Source of the DNA: Crateriforma conspicua
GTDB taxonomy: Bacteria; Planctomycetota; Planctomycetia; Pirellulales; Pirellulaceae
Assembly: GCF_007752935.1 (NCBI RefSeq)
Contig: NZ_CP036319.1
Location: 4,940,501-5,004,500, forward strand
Direction of reading: 5' to 3'
DNA length: 64,000 nt
Shown: positions 55,267 through 64,000 of the stretch, piece by piece
Layout of the letters: every line of letters starts with the position of its first letter
Numbering within the stretch: the stretch's first letter is position 1
Notes under the pieces: generated by a model
What the model was told of the DNA's origin: nothing
Seen by the model: only the letters and a program-made list of their open reading frames with translations
Database searches by the model: none
Program-made: the position numbers and the translations under genes

Positions 55267-55452
55267 TTGCTAACCGAAGCCACTGTCGAGAAAAAATTTC
55301 GCGGTTTGGTCAGCGATCCAAACCGAACCGAAGACGCCTTCGACAAGGCGGAGGAGCTTCTAGAAGAGGAGCTTCGCCCCGAAAGCCCGCTTCGCCACCG
55401 CTTGAGCGTCGAATTGGAAGAGCTGCGAGAAGCAAACAACGCCAAGTCTTGA
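55267..55452 (+). CDS. Small acidic hypothetical protein
   Basis: A 61-residue, helical, charged protein (TEATVEKKFRGLVSDPNRTED, then EELLEEELRPESPLRHRLSVELEELREANN). TTG at 55267 is proposed as start because AGGGAG lies about 8 bases before it; an ATG at 55240 would add MPIKKGETH. No family was recognised. A strong bidirectional terminator lies about 65 bases downstream, so it is a self-contained unit. Confidence 0.62.
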   Translation: MLTEATVEKKFRGLVSDPNRTEDAFDKAEELLEEELRPESPLRHRLSVELEELREANNAKS

Positions 55453-55517
55453 TGCCTTTGCCATTGGCCCCGATGCTTCCACCAATCGCCCGGCCGGTGA
55501 CACCTACAAAACAAAAC

Positions 55518-55560
55518 GACAAAGCCCGCCTGAGAAATCTCTCAAGCGGGCTTTGTCTTT
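55518..55560. terminator. Strong bidirectional intrinsic terminator
   Basis: GACAAAGCCCGC (55518-55529) pairs with GCGGGCTTTGTC (55546-55557), with an inner stem TGAGA/TCTCA and a short loop. T-rich sequence follows on both strands. It serves the small gene on the plus strand and the BBP7-type gene on the minus strand. Confidence 0.92.
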
Positions 55561-55631
55561 TGATGGGGCCGAAACCATGACGGTGAAAATGGTCGACCCG
55601 ATATTCACCTGCGAGACCTGCGTCGTCGTCC

Positions 55632-56840
55632 TTAGCGGTTCAAGGTCAGACCCAGAGTTCCGCCGAACATTTGATAGTCTTGGTCCCAATCGCCTTCGGT
55701 TCCGTATCGCCACAGACCACGACCGATGTCAATGACCTGGAAACCGGCTCGAACGCTGATCGCTTTGGTCAACTGATATCCCAGTTCGCCGCGGACATCG
55801 AACCCGACCAGGAACTCTTCATTGCGAATGAAGGTCGGTGTGGTGCGATCCCGTTGGATCGTGATCGGAGGTTCGCCCACGGTCGGCTGTTCGTTGGTTT
55901 GCCCGAAGGCATAGATCGTCAGTTCGCTTTCGGTGTAGGCTTCGCTGCACTGCCAGTTGTTTCCAGCAAAGACCCGGAAGTCGCTGCTGTACATGAATCG
56001 GCCTTTGTGCTTGAAGTACCGGAAGCCCAGCTGTGCGGTCAGCATCTCATTGTCAGTGATCTGTGCGATGCTGGTAATCTGTTCGGCGGCACTGAATTCA
56101 ACGCCTGCCAAGATCGGGTTGGGCAAGGGCAGCAACACGTTCCCGGTGATGTTGTCTTGGGTGCTTTGATACGTCTGACGCAAATTGATGTCTTCCGCAC
56201 GCATCCAGCGGACGCCGACCATCGGTTCCAAGATGCCACCGTAGTGATACGGTTCCAAACGCCAAGTCTTGTTCAGCTCGTAGCTGTCAAACTTGATCAT
56301 GTTCTGGGAATTCTGCACGTCGTAGAAACGTGTGTTGTACCCCAGATTATTGCGGTCTTCCTGCGGAACGATGAACCCGAAAGGCGGGCCGGCCGGACTG
56401 TCGTCGGCGGTGCCTTGCAGATCGTCCAAACTGTACCGGTTGATGCGTTCTTGACGAACGACATCGGCCCGAAACACATCGTTCTCGGTCCAGTTGAACA
56501 ACCACCCCGTGTCTTTATCGGGCAGCATGTAACCGATTTCGTACCGGTGCCCCGATCCGTTGTCCAGTTTCGTCTCGGCATCGCCGTTGATAAACGTCTC
56601 CGGACGTGTGCCGTACAACAACAGTTTGTCGTACGTTGCAAACCAGCCCGTGTTGGCCCGCTTCTTGGGCTTCATGTCCAACAGGTCTGCTTCGTAAATT
56701 GGCTCAAACCATCGAAAGTCCGGATCGAACGCGAGCGGATCGACCGGCGGCACATCGTGATTCTGGGCGTACGTCGTTCCCGCCGCGGTCATCATGATCA
56801 CGACCGCGATGATTCTTGCCGTCAGCTTCCTTACCGACAT
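55632..56840 (-). CDS. BBP7-type outer-membrane beta-barrel protein
   Basis: A 402-residue protein with a signal peptide (MSVRKLTARIIAVVIMMTAAG, cleavage near TYAQN). The mature part shows alternating beta strands with aromatic belts (RYEIGYMLPDKDTGWLFNW, GGILEPMVGVRWMRAED, KISVRAGFQVIDIGRG-like end) and finishes in FGGTLGLTLNR, a typical outer-membrane C-terminus. This is the planctomycete BBP7 family, likely a porin-like barrel. ATG at 56840, preceded by GGTGGA, was preferred over a GTG at 56852. Confidence 0.85.
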   Translation of the reverse strand: MSVRKLTARIIAVVIMMTAAGTTYAQNHDVPPVDPLAFDPDFRWFEPIYEADLLDMKPKKRANTGWFATYDKLLLYGTRPETFINGDAETKLDNGSGHRYEIGYMLPDKDTGWLFNWTENDVFRADVVRQERINRYSLDDLQGTADDSPAGPPFGFIVPQEDRNNLGYNTRFYDVQNSQNMIKFDSYELNKTWRLEPYHYGGILEPMVGVRWMRAEDINLRQTYQSTQDNITGNVLLPLPNPILAGVEFSAAEQITSIAQITDNEMLTAQLGFRYFKHKGRFMYSSDFRVFAGNNWQCSEAYTESELTIYAFGQTNEQPTVGEPPITIQRDRTTPTFIRNEEFLVGFDVRGELGYQLTKAISVRAGFQVIDIGRGLWRYGTEGDWDQDYQMFGGTLGLTLNR

Positions 56841-57257
56841 CGCTTGTTCCACCGTCTTGCATGTAGTGAGGGACGCTGATCCCGGTTTGCCCGAGACCGT
56901 GTCTGCTTACCCGATCCCGAGAAGTCCGGGCTCGCTATCGCGACATCGCATCCACACCATCGCGGTGCGCATCCGATTCGGGTTGTGCCGGTAGTATCGG
57001 CGCGGTACGGCGCAGAGGCTTAGCTTCTTTGACCCCAGAAGCGGCAAAAGCATCAGAAAAGTAGCAAACGACAACGCTTTTCCAATCGTTACAAACCCAC
57101 GCCACCGTGTTTCACGAAGCATGGCGATTCGACCACCTGCCGCAGGACGTCTGGATCAAACACTGGCAACGCGGCCGCAAAAACCGATGTCCGCTGCGAA
57201 AACGACGCGTATTTTGGGTCGCCAGCTTTAAACGCCGGCGATACATCCGCCGCAGTC
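56841..57257. other. Intergenic region between tadA and the BBP7-type gene
   Basis: About 417 bp without a credible gene; every frame here is short and has an atypical composition. It should contain the promoter of the BBP7-type gene. A weak CCCG/CGGG hairpin lies near 56930. No clear promoter boxes or repeats were found. Confidence 0.45.
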
Positions 57258-57794
57258 CTATCCGTCGTAGGGCGACGTTTTTCGAAGCCGCGCCGCGGCA
57301 CGCTTGTCGGCAAAAAAATCCGTCAGAATCCGCCCGCAGTTTTCCGCCATCACGCCGCCGGTCACATCGCATCGATGATTCAGCCGGCTGTCATTCAAGA
57401 CTTCGTAAAGGCTGCAAACCGCGCCGGCCTTGGGGTCGGTCGCCCCGAACACGACACGGGGCACCCGAGCCTGGATGATGGCGCCGGCACACATCACGCA
57501 CGGTTCCAGCGTGACATACAGCGTGGTTCCCTCCAAACGCCAATCTTCCATGGCGGCAGCGGCCTGCGTGATTGCGATCATTTCGGCATGGGCCGTGGGG
57601 TCACGCAGCGTTTCTTTCTCATTTCGTGCCGCCGCGATCACCGTGTGGTCCTTCACAATGATGGCGCCGACGGGGACTTCCCCCGCGGTCACCGCCTCAG
57701 ACGCCATTTCCAGCGCACGACGCATCCAGTGGCGATCAACCTCGTCCAAACCTTGCAGGGGAATCCCCGGCGACGATTCATCGGGTGGGAACAT
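57258..57794 (-). CDS. tadA: tRNA adenosine(34) deaminase TadA
   Basis: A 178-residue deaminase with the zinc site HAEM (about residue 70) and PCVMCAGA (about 100-107), and the family tracts AGEVPVGAIIV and GATDPKAGAVCSLY. It converts A34 to inosine in tRNA-Arg. The ATG at 57794 gives a 20-residue lead before the core; a longer frame would overlap the upstream gene. It begins five bases after the DUF1080 stop and is probably on the same message. Confidence 0.94.
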   Translation of the reverse strand: MFPPDESSPGIPLQGLDEVDRHWMRRALEMASEAVTAGEVPVGAIIVKDHTVIAAARNEKETLRDPTAHAEMIAITQAAAAMEDWRLEGTTLYVTLEPCVMCAGAIIQARVPRVVFGATDPKAGAVCSLYEVLNDSRLNHRCDVTGGVMAENCGRILTDFFADKRAAARLRKTSPYDG

Positions 57795-57799
57795 CAACG

Positions 57800-58549
57800 C
57801 TACTTGTCGGTTTTCGGCTGTGGCGCCGCGTCGGCCTGTGACTTGTCCAACGTGCGAATCGCGATGTTTCGGATTTCCGAAACGCACTGATAGTTGGCCA
57901 ACCCCAGCGGTAATGCGGGGTCCATTTCGTCACGGATATCAAATTCGACGCCTTCGCGTTCGACTTGGACGACGATTTCGCCGTCGACCTTGCAAACGAT
58001 TTCTTTGGGAACGACGCGAATGTGAATCTTGTACCACTGGTCGTTTTCGTACATGCGGTACAGCGTGGTGTCGTTGCTGGACGCGTCATTTCCGTCGATG
58101 TTGCTGATTCCCGTGACACCACCGCCCCAGCCCCCCAGGACAAGGCTGCAGTGTTGATCGCCCACCGGAAACGTGACCGCCACAAAGAAATCGTGGGCGT
58201 CGGTTCGCTGAGCTTCCAAGCGAATTTCGTAGTTATCTTTGGGATAATCGCCGGTCCAGCGGACCCCGGTCAGCGGGTCCCCGAACCCCATTTCGATACC
58301 TTCGTCGGTGATTTCCACGGGCCCTTCGCCGCCGTAGCGTGAAAAGTCCCATTTGCCTTTCAAAGGCGTCCAGCCGGCATCATCGGGCGTTTTTTCGACG
58401 TCTTTGGTCGCGTCTTTCCCCTCCGCTGCGGGCGTGTCGTCGGCCGCCACTTGCCCCGCGAAAGGTGACAAAGCAGTCGCATAAGCGACGGATAATGCGA
58501 CAAAAAGAACCGTAGCAAACTTGGGCTGTCTATCTCGTGATGATTTCAT
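57800..58549 (-). CDS. Secreted DUF1080/LamG-like protein
   Basis: A 249-residue protein with a signal peptide (about residues 10-32, VLFVALSVAYATALSPF, cleavage near QVAADD). After an acidic linker the rest has a concanavalin-like beta sandwich pattern: WTPLKGKWDFSRYGG, DYPKDNYEIRLEAQRT, DFFVAVTFPV, YKIHIRVVPKEIVCKVDGE. This resembles DUF1080 (3-keto-disaccharide hydrolase) domains abundant in planctomycetes. Activity is not proven. ATG at 58549 begins the signal peptide; upstream in-frame codons do not. Confidence 0.75.
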   Translation of the reverse strand: MKSSRDRQPKFATVLFVALSVAYATALSPFAGQVAADDTPAAEGKDATKDVEKTPDDAGWTPLKGKWDFSRYGGEGPVEITDEGIEMGFGDPLTGVRWTGDYPKDNYEIRLEAQRTDAHDFFVAVTFPVGDQHCSLVLGGWGGGVTGISNIDGNDASSNDTTLYRMYENDQWYKIHIRVVPKEIVCKVDGEIVVQVEREGVEFDIRDEMDPALPLGLANYQCVSEIRNIAIRTLDKSQADAAPQPKTDK

Positions 58550-58670
58550 GAAACCGGCTTCGTTGTGAATTACGTGAGCGATAATTTGACCTAGTGCAGT
58601 CCGGGCCGTATTCCTTAGGAAGCGTTCGGCAGGAGTATTCGTCCGAACGCTCACCTCGGTGCAATTCCGT

Positions 58671-59186
58671 ATGACTTTGTTTCAAGCTTATCCGACGCGA
58701 GCCCCGTTGATGCAGCCGGTCACCAAGATCCGCATTTTTCGAATCCGGTTGGCGATTGTGTTGCTGGCGCTGTACTGGCTGGCGATGTTCACCGGCACCC
58801 ACTTGCCGCGTGTCGATTTTGTTCAGCTGCACGTTGGCGACAAGGTCAAGCACTTCGTGGGCTTCTTCGGCCTCGCGTTTCTACTGTGCTATGTGACCGG
58901 CGGCCGTCGTGTCATCACTCGGTTTTCGCGGGTGGCCGCCATTGTGCTTGCCTACGCGGCGTTCGACGAGTGGTCACAGGGCTTTGTGCCCGGACGGACC
59001 CCCGACCGGTACGATTTCCTGGCCGATGCGGCGGGAATGTTGGCCGCGATGGCGATGTACCTGGTCGCGAAGTTCCTGTTCGGACACCAAATTCGTGGGC
59101 TGATTCGAAAGATTCGTGGTCAGTCATCCGATTGGTCGACACCGGTGACCAAGTCGGCGGGCGCATCCACGTCGCCATCGGTTTGA
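58671..59186 (+). CDS. VanZ-like membrane protein
   Basis: A 171-residue protein with four membrane segments. The pattern DKVKHFVGFFGLAFLLCY (about 66-83) and DEWSQGFVPGRTPDRYDFLADAAG (about 107-130) is the VanZ-like family signature. Its function is unknown outside teicoplanin resistance. The start may be ATG at 58671, a GTG at 58659 or ATG at 58710; none has a strong ribosome binding site. It converges on purK. Confidence 0.82.
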   Translation: MTLFQAYPTRAPLMQPVTKIRIFRIRLAIVLLALYWLAMFTGTHLPRVDFVQLHVGDKVKHFVGFFGLAFLLCYVTGGRRVITRFSRVAAIVLAYAAFDEWSQGFVPGRTPDRYDFLADAAGMLAAMAMYLVAKFLFGHQIRGLIRKIRGQSSDWSTPVTKSAGASTSPSV

Positions 59187-59224
59187 GCCCTCGAACAGTT
59201 GCACCGACGCAACGGTCCCCACGC

Positions 59225-60379
59225 CTAAGACGATCGCAGTCGTTCCCGAGCTTCGCGAACCGCGTTGACCGCTGCGACGACATCGTCCGCCACCGCGGTC
59301 AGGTGCCCCATCTTGCGTCCCACCTTGGCACCCGCTTTTCCATACAAGTGCAAGCGAATCCCCAAAGCGGCCAGCGAATCTTCCAATCCAAAAACGCGAT
59401 CCCAAGCCGGATCGCCATCCTGCCATAAGTCGCCGAGCAGATTCACCATCGCGGCGCCGCCGGATACCAATCCAGTGTTTCCAAGCGAAAGCCCACAGAC
59501 GGCGCGGACCTGTTGTTCGAACTGGCTGACACCACACGCTTCGATCGAAAGGTGACCTGAGTTGTGTGGCCGAGGTGCGATTTCATTGATCATCAATGAA
59601 TCCCCCATCAGAAAAAACTCGATGCAGATCAATCCGATCAAATCCAATCCATCGGCCACGGCCATCGCAATTTCACGTGCCGATGATTCGATGGCCGGAC
59701 CGACCGATGCGGGACACGTTGTTTGGTCCAGGATGTGATTGACGTGATCATTTTCGAACAGCGGGAATGTCGACGTTTGACCGTGAACGTTCCGAGCCAC
59801 CAAGATCGAAACTTCTTTATCAAATCGGATGCACCGTTCGGCAATCCATTGGTCGGCCGTATCCCAGGGGACATCGTCCGCTTGCTGGGATGATTCGACG
59901 CGATACTGGCCTTTGCCGTCATAACCACTGCGTGCCGTCTTCACGATCACCGGGTAACCATGGTGTTCCGCAAATCGCCGGACGGAATCCGCGTCGCCGA
60001 CTTGATCAAACGGAGTCACGGGCAATCCCAGGTCACGCAAACTGGACTTTTCCAGCCAACGGTCTTGGGCGACACGTAACACGTCGGCTGAGGGGTAAGT
60101 CGGTGCAAATTCGGCACAACCCGCGATCGTATCGGTGGGAATGTTTTCGAATTCCAAAGTGATCACGTCGCACTGCCGGGCGAATCGTTTCACCACGTCC
60201 GGATCGTCGATCGCGCCGACAACGACTTGGGTCGCCACTTGTGCCGCGGGCGCGTTATCGGAATCGCATAACACGACGACCCGATAACCCATCTGTGCGG
60301 CGGCGATTGCGAACATGCGTCCCAATTGACCGCCCCCGACCATCCCCAAGGTGGCGCCTGGCATTAGCGTCTTTTTCAT
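59225..60379 (-). CDS. purK: N5-carboxyaminoimidazole ribonucleotide synthase PurK
   Basis: A 384-residue ATP-grasp enzyme. The N-terminal dinucleotide-like motif TLGMVGGGQLGRM is followed by the ATP-grasp core (YPVIVKTARSGYDGKGQ, EVSILVAR) and the closing NEIAPRPHNSGHLSIEA. It makes N5-CAIR from AIR, ATP and bicarbonate in purine synthesis. ATG at 60379 begins MKKTLMPGATLG; an upstream in-frame start is less likely. It lies 100 bases after purE on the same strand. Confidence 0.96.
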   Translation of the reverse strand: MKKTLMPGATLGMVGGGQLGRMFAIAAAQMGYRVVVLCDSDNAPAAQVATQVVVGAIDDPDVVKRFARQCDVITLEFENIPTDTIAGCAEFAPTYPSADVLRVAQDRWLEKSSLRDLGLPVTPFDQVGDADSVRRFAEHHGYPVIVKTARSGYDGKGQYRVESSQQADDVPWDTADQWIAERCIRFDKEVSILVARNVHGQTSTFPLFENDHVNHILDQTTCPASVGPAIESSAREIAMAVADGLDLIGLICIEFFLMGDSLMINEIAPRPHNSGHLSIEACGVSQFEQQVRAVCGLSLGNTGLVSGGAAMVNLLGDLWQDGDPAWDRVFGLEDSLAALGIRLHLYGKAGAKVGRKMGHLTAVADDVVAAVNAVREARERLRSS

Positions 60380-60479
60380 GGCGGACAAAGGCTCGGAGGT
60401 TCGAGGACCAGCAGCAGTGCTTGGTAGAGTGTCGGGGGACTGGGGACGCATCAAGGTCGACTCTCTCGCGTCAATGAAA

Positions 60480-61031
60480 TCAACACAGGTCGTTCAGATC
60501 AGCCGACTTCAGCACGTCGTCCTTTTGTTGACGAACGAAGTCGCAAAGCCTTTCGCGCAGATCGCTATCGGACAATGCCAAGACGCGCGCCGCGAAGATG
60601 CCCGCGTTCTTTGCACCGGACTTTCCAATCGACATGGTGGCCACCGGAATGCCGCCGGGCATCTGGACGATCGACAGCAGCGAATCCAGACCCTGCAACG
60701 CGCGACTTTGGACGGGGACACCGATGACCGGCAAATGGGTTTCCGATGCGACCATTCCCGGCAAATGGGCCGCCCCCCCGGCACCCGCGATAATGACCTG
60801 CACGCCACGACCGGCGGCCGATTGTGCGTAGGCGAACATCCGCTGTGGCGTGCGGTGGGCGCTGACCACCAAACACTCATGCGGCACGCCCAGCTGCTTC
60901 AACATTGCCGCAGCGGGCTGCATCGTTTCCCAGTCGTTTCGGCTGCCCATGATGATGCCGACCCGAGCACCGGTGTCCGGGAACTCGTTCGATGAAGTGC
61001 TGGTGGCGGTGGATTCGCTTTCCGAAGTCAT
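60480..61031 (-). CDS. purE: N5-carboxyaminoimidazole ribonucleotide mutase PurE
   Basis: A 183-residue protein with the class I PurE motifs [23 protein letters not shown] and [12 protein letters not shown], containing the active-site histidine. It moves the carboxyl group from N5-CAIR to give CAIR, following PurK. The first 22 residues ([21 protein letters not shown]) are a serine/threonine-rich lead not seen in most homologs. It is transcribed before purK. Confidence 0.96.
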   Translation of the reverse strand: MTSESESTATSTSSNEFPDTGARVGIIMGSRNDWETMQPAAAMLKQLGVPHECLVVSAHRTPQRMFAYAQSAAGRGVQVIIAGAGGAAHLPGMVASETHLPVIGVPVQSRALQGLDSLLSIVQMPGGIPVATMSIGKSGAKNAGIFAARVLALSDSDLRERLCDFVRQQKDDVLKSADLNDLC

Positions 61032-61190
61032 TCGTATTCTCTGTCGCTGGCCTGGGACCACAAAACGTGGCAGGTCGTCGCGACAGTTTTAACGAATGTC
61101 CAAACAACACCCCAGCGGGCCAGCGGTTTTCTGACCGCCACATCCAGACCGGCGAACGAAAGGCCACCGGCCGGGGATGATTTTTGAAAG

Positions 61191-63221
61191 TCAGATTGAT
61201 GCTTCGATCGCTGCTTCAATGCGCCTTACGCGGTCCGACAGTTGCTGGACCACCGCATCGGCCCCTCGGCGGGTTTGCTCCGCCGGTTCAAGTTCGGCTT
61301 GGGCCGCCTGCAAGCGACCGTATGCGTCGCTGACCGCCTTTTCCAAAGTCGGTATCGCTTCCTGGATTTGCTTCCGCTGCGCGGCGACCGAAACGATCTG
61401 TTCCCGGGTCGCCAACAAACCGCGTCGTGATTCGGCCAAAGCGGCAAACGCATCAGCGACTTGCTGTTCTGCCGCCGCCAACCGTTGGTCGTCGATGTCG
61501 CCACGTTTCAACGCAACCTTGGCCGCGATCATTTCGTCATGGCTGACGTCGGCGGCCTCGGCGGCTTTCCGAATCGTCCCCTGTGCGGACTGTTCTTTTT
61601 GGTTCAGTTCGGCCAGCGTCGACTTCAGTTCCTCCAAACGATCGCGTTTCGACGCTAGATCGCGTTTTGCCACATCGACGGCGTCCTTCATCGTTTGGAC
61701 CTTGGTCTGAATCGGTTGCAAGTCATCCGTGGCCTTCTTCAGTTCCGCCTGGGCCGCTTTCAGTTTTTGTGAAGCAGCCGCCAACAGTTCCCTTTCATCC
61801 GGTGGATTGGATGCCAGGGTCAGTGTTTGCTTGGGATCATCGGTGGCAACGTTGAAGATTTGCCCACTCCAATCGCCATACACCGCTCGCTTTCCATCGT
61901 GTGACAGGGCGGCTTCCAAAACCGCTTCCTGCATCGCGGGAAGATCCCTGACTTTTGATCCGCCGGCATCCCAGACCGTGGCTTTGCGATTCCCGGATGC
62001 GGTGATCAATCGACCTTGATGGTCAAACGCGACGTCTTGGACAGGGCCACCAACGTTGATGCTTTTGATTTGGTTTCCCGTGTGCATGTCCCATAACTTG
62101 ACCGTGCCGTCTTCGCTGCCGCTGGCCAAAACGTTGCCATCGTCACGCCAAGACACTGCCGTCACGGCGCCCTTGTGACCAGCCAAGTCCAGATAGGGCT
62201 GTCCGGTGTCGGCTTCCCAAACCACCAGACCGGCCGAGCGATCACCCGAAGCGATCAACACATCGTCGGGGCTGAAAGCGACCGCCAAAATCCAGTCGGT
62301 GTGTTTCTTCAGATCAAACTTCAGCGACCCGTCGGTGACGTCGTAAATACGCAACATCCGCTTCGGTCCGCCCATCGCAACGCGGGTCATGTCGGAATTG
62401 GCGTCGCCATCAAACACGATGTCCAGTTCGTCACCGACCGTCGCAATACGCTCGCCGGTCCGAACATCGTAAATGGCCACCAGTCCCAGCACTGCGTGCT
62501 CGCCGCCGGCGACAAACAAATATCCGCCGTCGGAACTGAACCGGATCGATTGCGGGATGCCTTCGGCGAAGGGCAATACGCCCAGCAATTCACCGTTGTC
62601 GCCGTGATACAGGACGACCTGACGCTGGCCACCGACGGCGACCAAAGGCGCCCAGGGGCTGCAAGCGATCGCGGTGACCGCCGCCGGCCGGTTCGTCACC
62701 ACGGGGACGCCCATCGACACTGTTTCCGGCATGGCAGCCGGCCCTTCAGGCTTGCCGCGGCTGGCGGCGACAAATTCCAGTGGGTTCTTCTTTTTCGCTT
62801 TGGCCTTCGAACCACTGTTTTCCAGAATGCCGCCTTCGATCCAGGCCTGAAGAACCGCCAATTGCTCGGCCGGAATCTTGTCTTGGCCCGGCGGCATGAT
62901 CGGCGTGTCTTCGTGCGACACCAATTGCCACAGTCGGCTGCCGGCGTAATCCCCATCGTCATAGACGACTTCACCGCTGCCGCCGCCTTCCAACACCGCT
63001 TGGTACGAATCCAGAGCCAAGCCGCCCTTCTTTTCGCCCAAGTTGTGACAAGTCAAACAGTGCTGTCGAAAAATTGGTTTGACGTGTTCTTCAAACGTCA
63101 CCTTTTCTGCACCGGAATCCGGCGTCGATTGTTCGGCGGATGCCAAACCTGAAATCGCGACGGATGTCAGCGATGCGGCCAGCGCGATCGTCGAACGGAA
63201 TGCCCTTTGTCGTCTCAGCAC
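61191..63221 (-). CDS. Planctomycete cytochrome c/WD40 protein with C-terminal coiled coil
   Basis: About 676 residues. After a signal peptide (RSTIALAASLTSVAISG, cleavage near LASAEQ) comes a single-heme c-type domain of the planctomycete type, with CLTCH near residue 55 and MPPGQDKIP near 108. A WD40 propeller follows (about 180-470: LASGSEDGTVKLWDMHTG, IASGDRSAGLVVWEADTG). The last 190 residues form a long coiled coil rich in Ala, Glu, Lys and Gln. The start is uncertain: GTG at 63221 follows the upstream stop by 13 bases, while GTG at 63257 would overlap it. It probably works with the DUF1553 protein upstream. Confidence 0.85.
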   Translation of the reverse strand: MLRRQRAFRSTIALAASLTSVAISGLASAEQSTPDSGAEKVTFEEHVKPIFRQHCLTCHNLGEKKGGLALDSYQAVLEGGGSGEVVYDDGDYAGSRLWQLVSHEDTPIMPPGQDKIPAEQLAVLQAWIEGGILENSGSKAKAKKKNPLEFVAASRGKPEGPAAMPETVSMGVPVVTNRPAAVTAIACSPWAPLVAVGGQRQVVLYHGDNGELLGVLPFAEGIPQSIRFSSDGGYLFVAGGEHAVLGLVAIYDVRTGERIATVGDELDIVFDGDANSDMTRVAMGGPKRMLRIYDVTDGSLKFDLKKHTDWILAVAFSPDDVLIASGDRSAGLVVWEADTGQPYLDLAGHKGAVTAVSWRDDGNVLASGSEDGTVKLWDMHTGNQIKSINVGGPVQDVAFDHQGRLITASGNRKATVWDAGGSKVRDLPAMQEAVLEAALSHDGKRAVYGDWSGQIFNVATDDPKQTLTLASNPPDERELLAAASQKLKAAQAELKKATDDLQPIQTKVQTMKDAVDVAKRDLASKRDRLEELKSTLAELNQKEQSAQGTIRKAAEAADVSHDEMIAAKVALKRGDIDDQRLAAAEQQVADAFAALAESRRGLLATREQIVSVAAQRKQIQEAIPTLEKAVSDAYGRLQAAQAELEPAEQTRRGADAVVQQLSDRVRRIEAAIEASI

Positions 63222-63234
63222 GGTGTCGTCTCGA

Positions 63235-64000
63235 TCAGTGGTTAAAGGCAAATTCACGGCTGTTCAAAATCGCCCAAGCAACATCCTGCAGCACCGCTTC
63301 GGCATTACTTTGTTCGTTGACCATGGCCAACAAATCGTCGCGTTCTTCTTTCGTTGGCACCCGACTAAGCGAGCGAACATACAAGCGATCCAAGATTTGC
63401 TCTGGCGAAAGCTTCTCCTCCTTCAACCACGTCCGAATCAACTTTCCACTTGCGATTTTGCCTTGAACGGAATTACCGTTCAGCAAGTGCAAGGCCTGTG
63501 ATAGCGACGGGTCGGTGGACGCTTCGCATTCGCAAACGGTGGCTCGCGGTGACCGCCCGAAGGTCGTCAAGAAATAGTTGGACGTCGTCCCATCGGCGAT
63601 TTGGACCGCGCGGGCCCCCAGTGGCAGACCACGGAATTTGTCCGGGCTGTCGGTCACCTGGCTGAGACAATCCAACATGTTTTCGGCGGGAATCCGGCGG
63701 ATCACCGCGTGAGCATAATTGCGATTGTCATGCTGGTTGGATTCATTGATTTGACAGCTTCGCTGATAAGCGTCGCTGTTGCAGATATCACGCACCAACG
63801 CACGGAAATCGAAATCGTAGGCGACCAGTTTTTCCCCCAGTGTGTCAAACAATTCCGGATTGCTGGGTGGGTTACTGACCCGGATATCGTCCACTTCGTC
63901 GACCAAGCCGACGCCCATGAAGTGGGCCCAAACACGATTGGCGATGGACTTGGCGAAGTACGGATTCTCCGGTGCGGTCAACCAATCGGCCAGCACTTGG
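63235..64000 (-). CDS. DUF1553 (PSD1-associated) protein, partial
   Basis: The frame runs off the right edge, so the N-terminus and start are missing. The visible 255 residues begin KVLADWLTAPENPYFAKSIANRVWAHFMG, the DUF1553 signature, followed by FRALVRDICNSDAYQ, and IRRIPAENMLDCLSQVT. This is the C-terminal region of the DUF1549/DUF1553 proteins common in planctomycetes next to cytochrome c/WD40 genes. The function is unknown, thought to involve extracellular polymer or redox processes. It ends just before the cytochrome/WD40 gene on the same strand. Confidence 0.88.
   Translation of the reverse strand, partial: QVLADWLTAPENPYFAKSIANRVWAHFMGVGLVDEVDDIRVSNPPSNPELFDTLGEKLVAYDFDFRALVRDICNSDAYQRSCQINESNQHDNRNYAHAVIRRIPAENMLDCLSQVTDSPDKFRGLPLGARAVQIADGTTSNYFLTTFGRSPRATVCECEASTDPSLSQALHLLNGNSVQGKIASGKLIRTWLKEEKLSPEQILDRLYVRSLSRVPTKEERDDLLAMVNEQSNAEAVLQDVAWAILNSREFAFNH

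Noticed and set aside
1-64000. CRISPR arrays, rRNA genes or insertion sequences
   Set aside because: No regularly spaced repeats, no rRNA-like sequence and no transposase motifs were seen on either strand.

Overview
The window looks like a chromosomal segment of a planctomycete, most likely of the Rhodopirellula/Pirellulaceae group. The markers are a BBP7-type outer-membrane protein, a DUF1580 protein, PSD-type cytochrome c/WD40 and DUF1553 genes, a secreted sulfatase, DUF1080 and DUF3179 proteins, and many proteins with planctomycete-style signal peptides. No rRNA, CRISPR array or insertion sequence was seen; one tRNA is present.

Region 1 (1-5379) is the right-hand end of an integrated genetic element whose left end lies outside the window. 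A tyrosine integrase sits just beyond the 3' end of a tRNA-Val(CAC). Further in are an unrecognised gene, a DUF1580 HTH gene behind a perfect 13-bp inverted repeat, a strong terminator, and a translationally coupled replication set (DUF669-like protein, archaeo-eukaryotic-type primase, DnaB-like ATPase, winged-helix protein). This fits a self-replicating integrated plasmid or phage satellite.

Region 2 (5472-12569) holds a DUF3179 protein and a likely redox operon: a secreted TPR/FMN-binding protein, a GH62-like arabinofuranosidase, and a large membrane polyferredoxin. A DUF2752 membrane protein faces them.

Region 3 (12622-27569) is the S10-spc ribosomal cluster, rpsJ to rplO, in conserved order with L30 missing. 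It ends in a strong intrinsic terminator. A Ser/Thr kinase gene on the opposite strand then separates it from secY-adk. rpsC and rplP overlap by 62 bp.

Region 4 (27854-49678) carries two PQQ-type beta-propeller proteins, an ArfB-like release factor, a UvrB/UvrC-motif protein, a RegB/RegA-type redox two-component system, a DUF2786 protein with a papain-like front end, a Tat-exported PhoD-like phosphatase, a sulfatase coupled to an HExxH protein, a SEC-C/TPR protein coupled to ribD, and secreted unknowns.

Region 5 (49803-64000) has an asparagine-synthase-like enzyme lacking its glutaminase cysteine, divergent from a single-chain FAAL-ACP-oxoamine synthase that may make a lipid or natural product. 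Housekeeping and secreted genes follow (BBP7 porin, tadA, DUF1080, VanZ-like, purE-purK), then a cytochrome c/WD40 protein and a DUF1553 gene cut by the window end.

Start codons were chosen by family length, signal peptides and visible ribosome binding sites; doubtful ones are flagged. All functions are read from motifs, without database searches.
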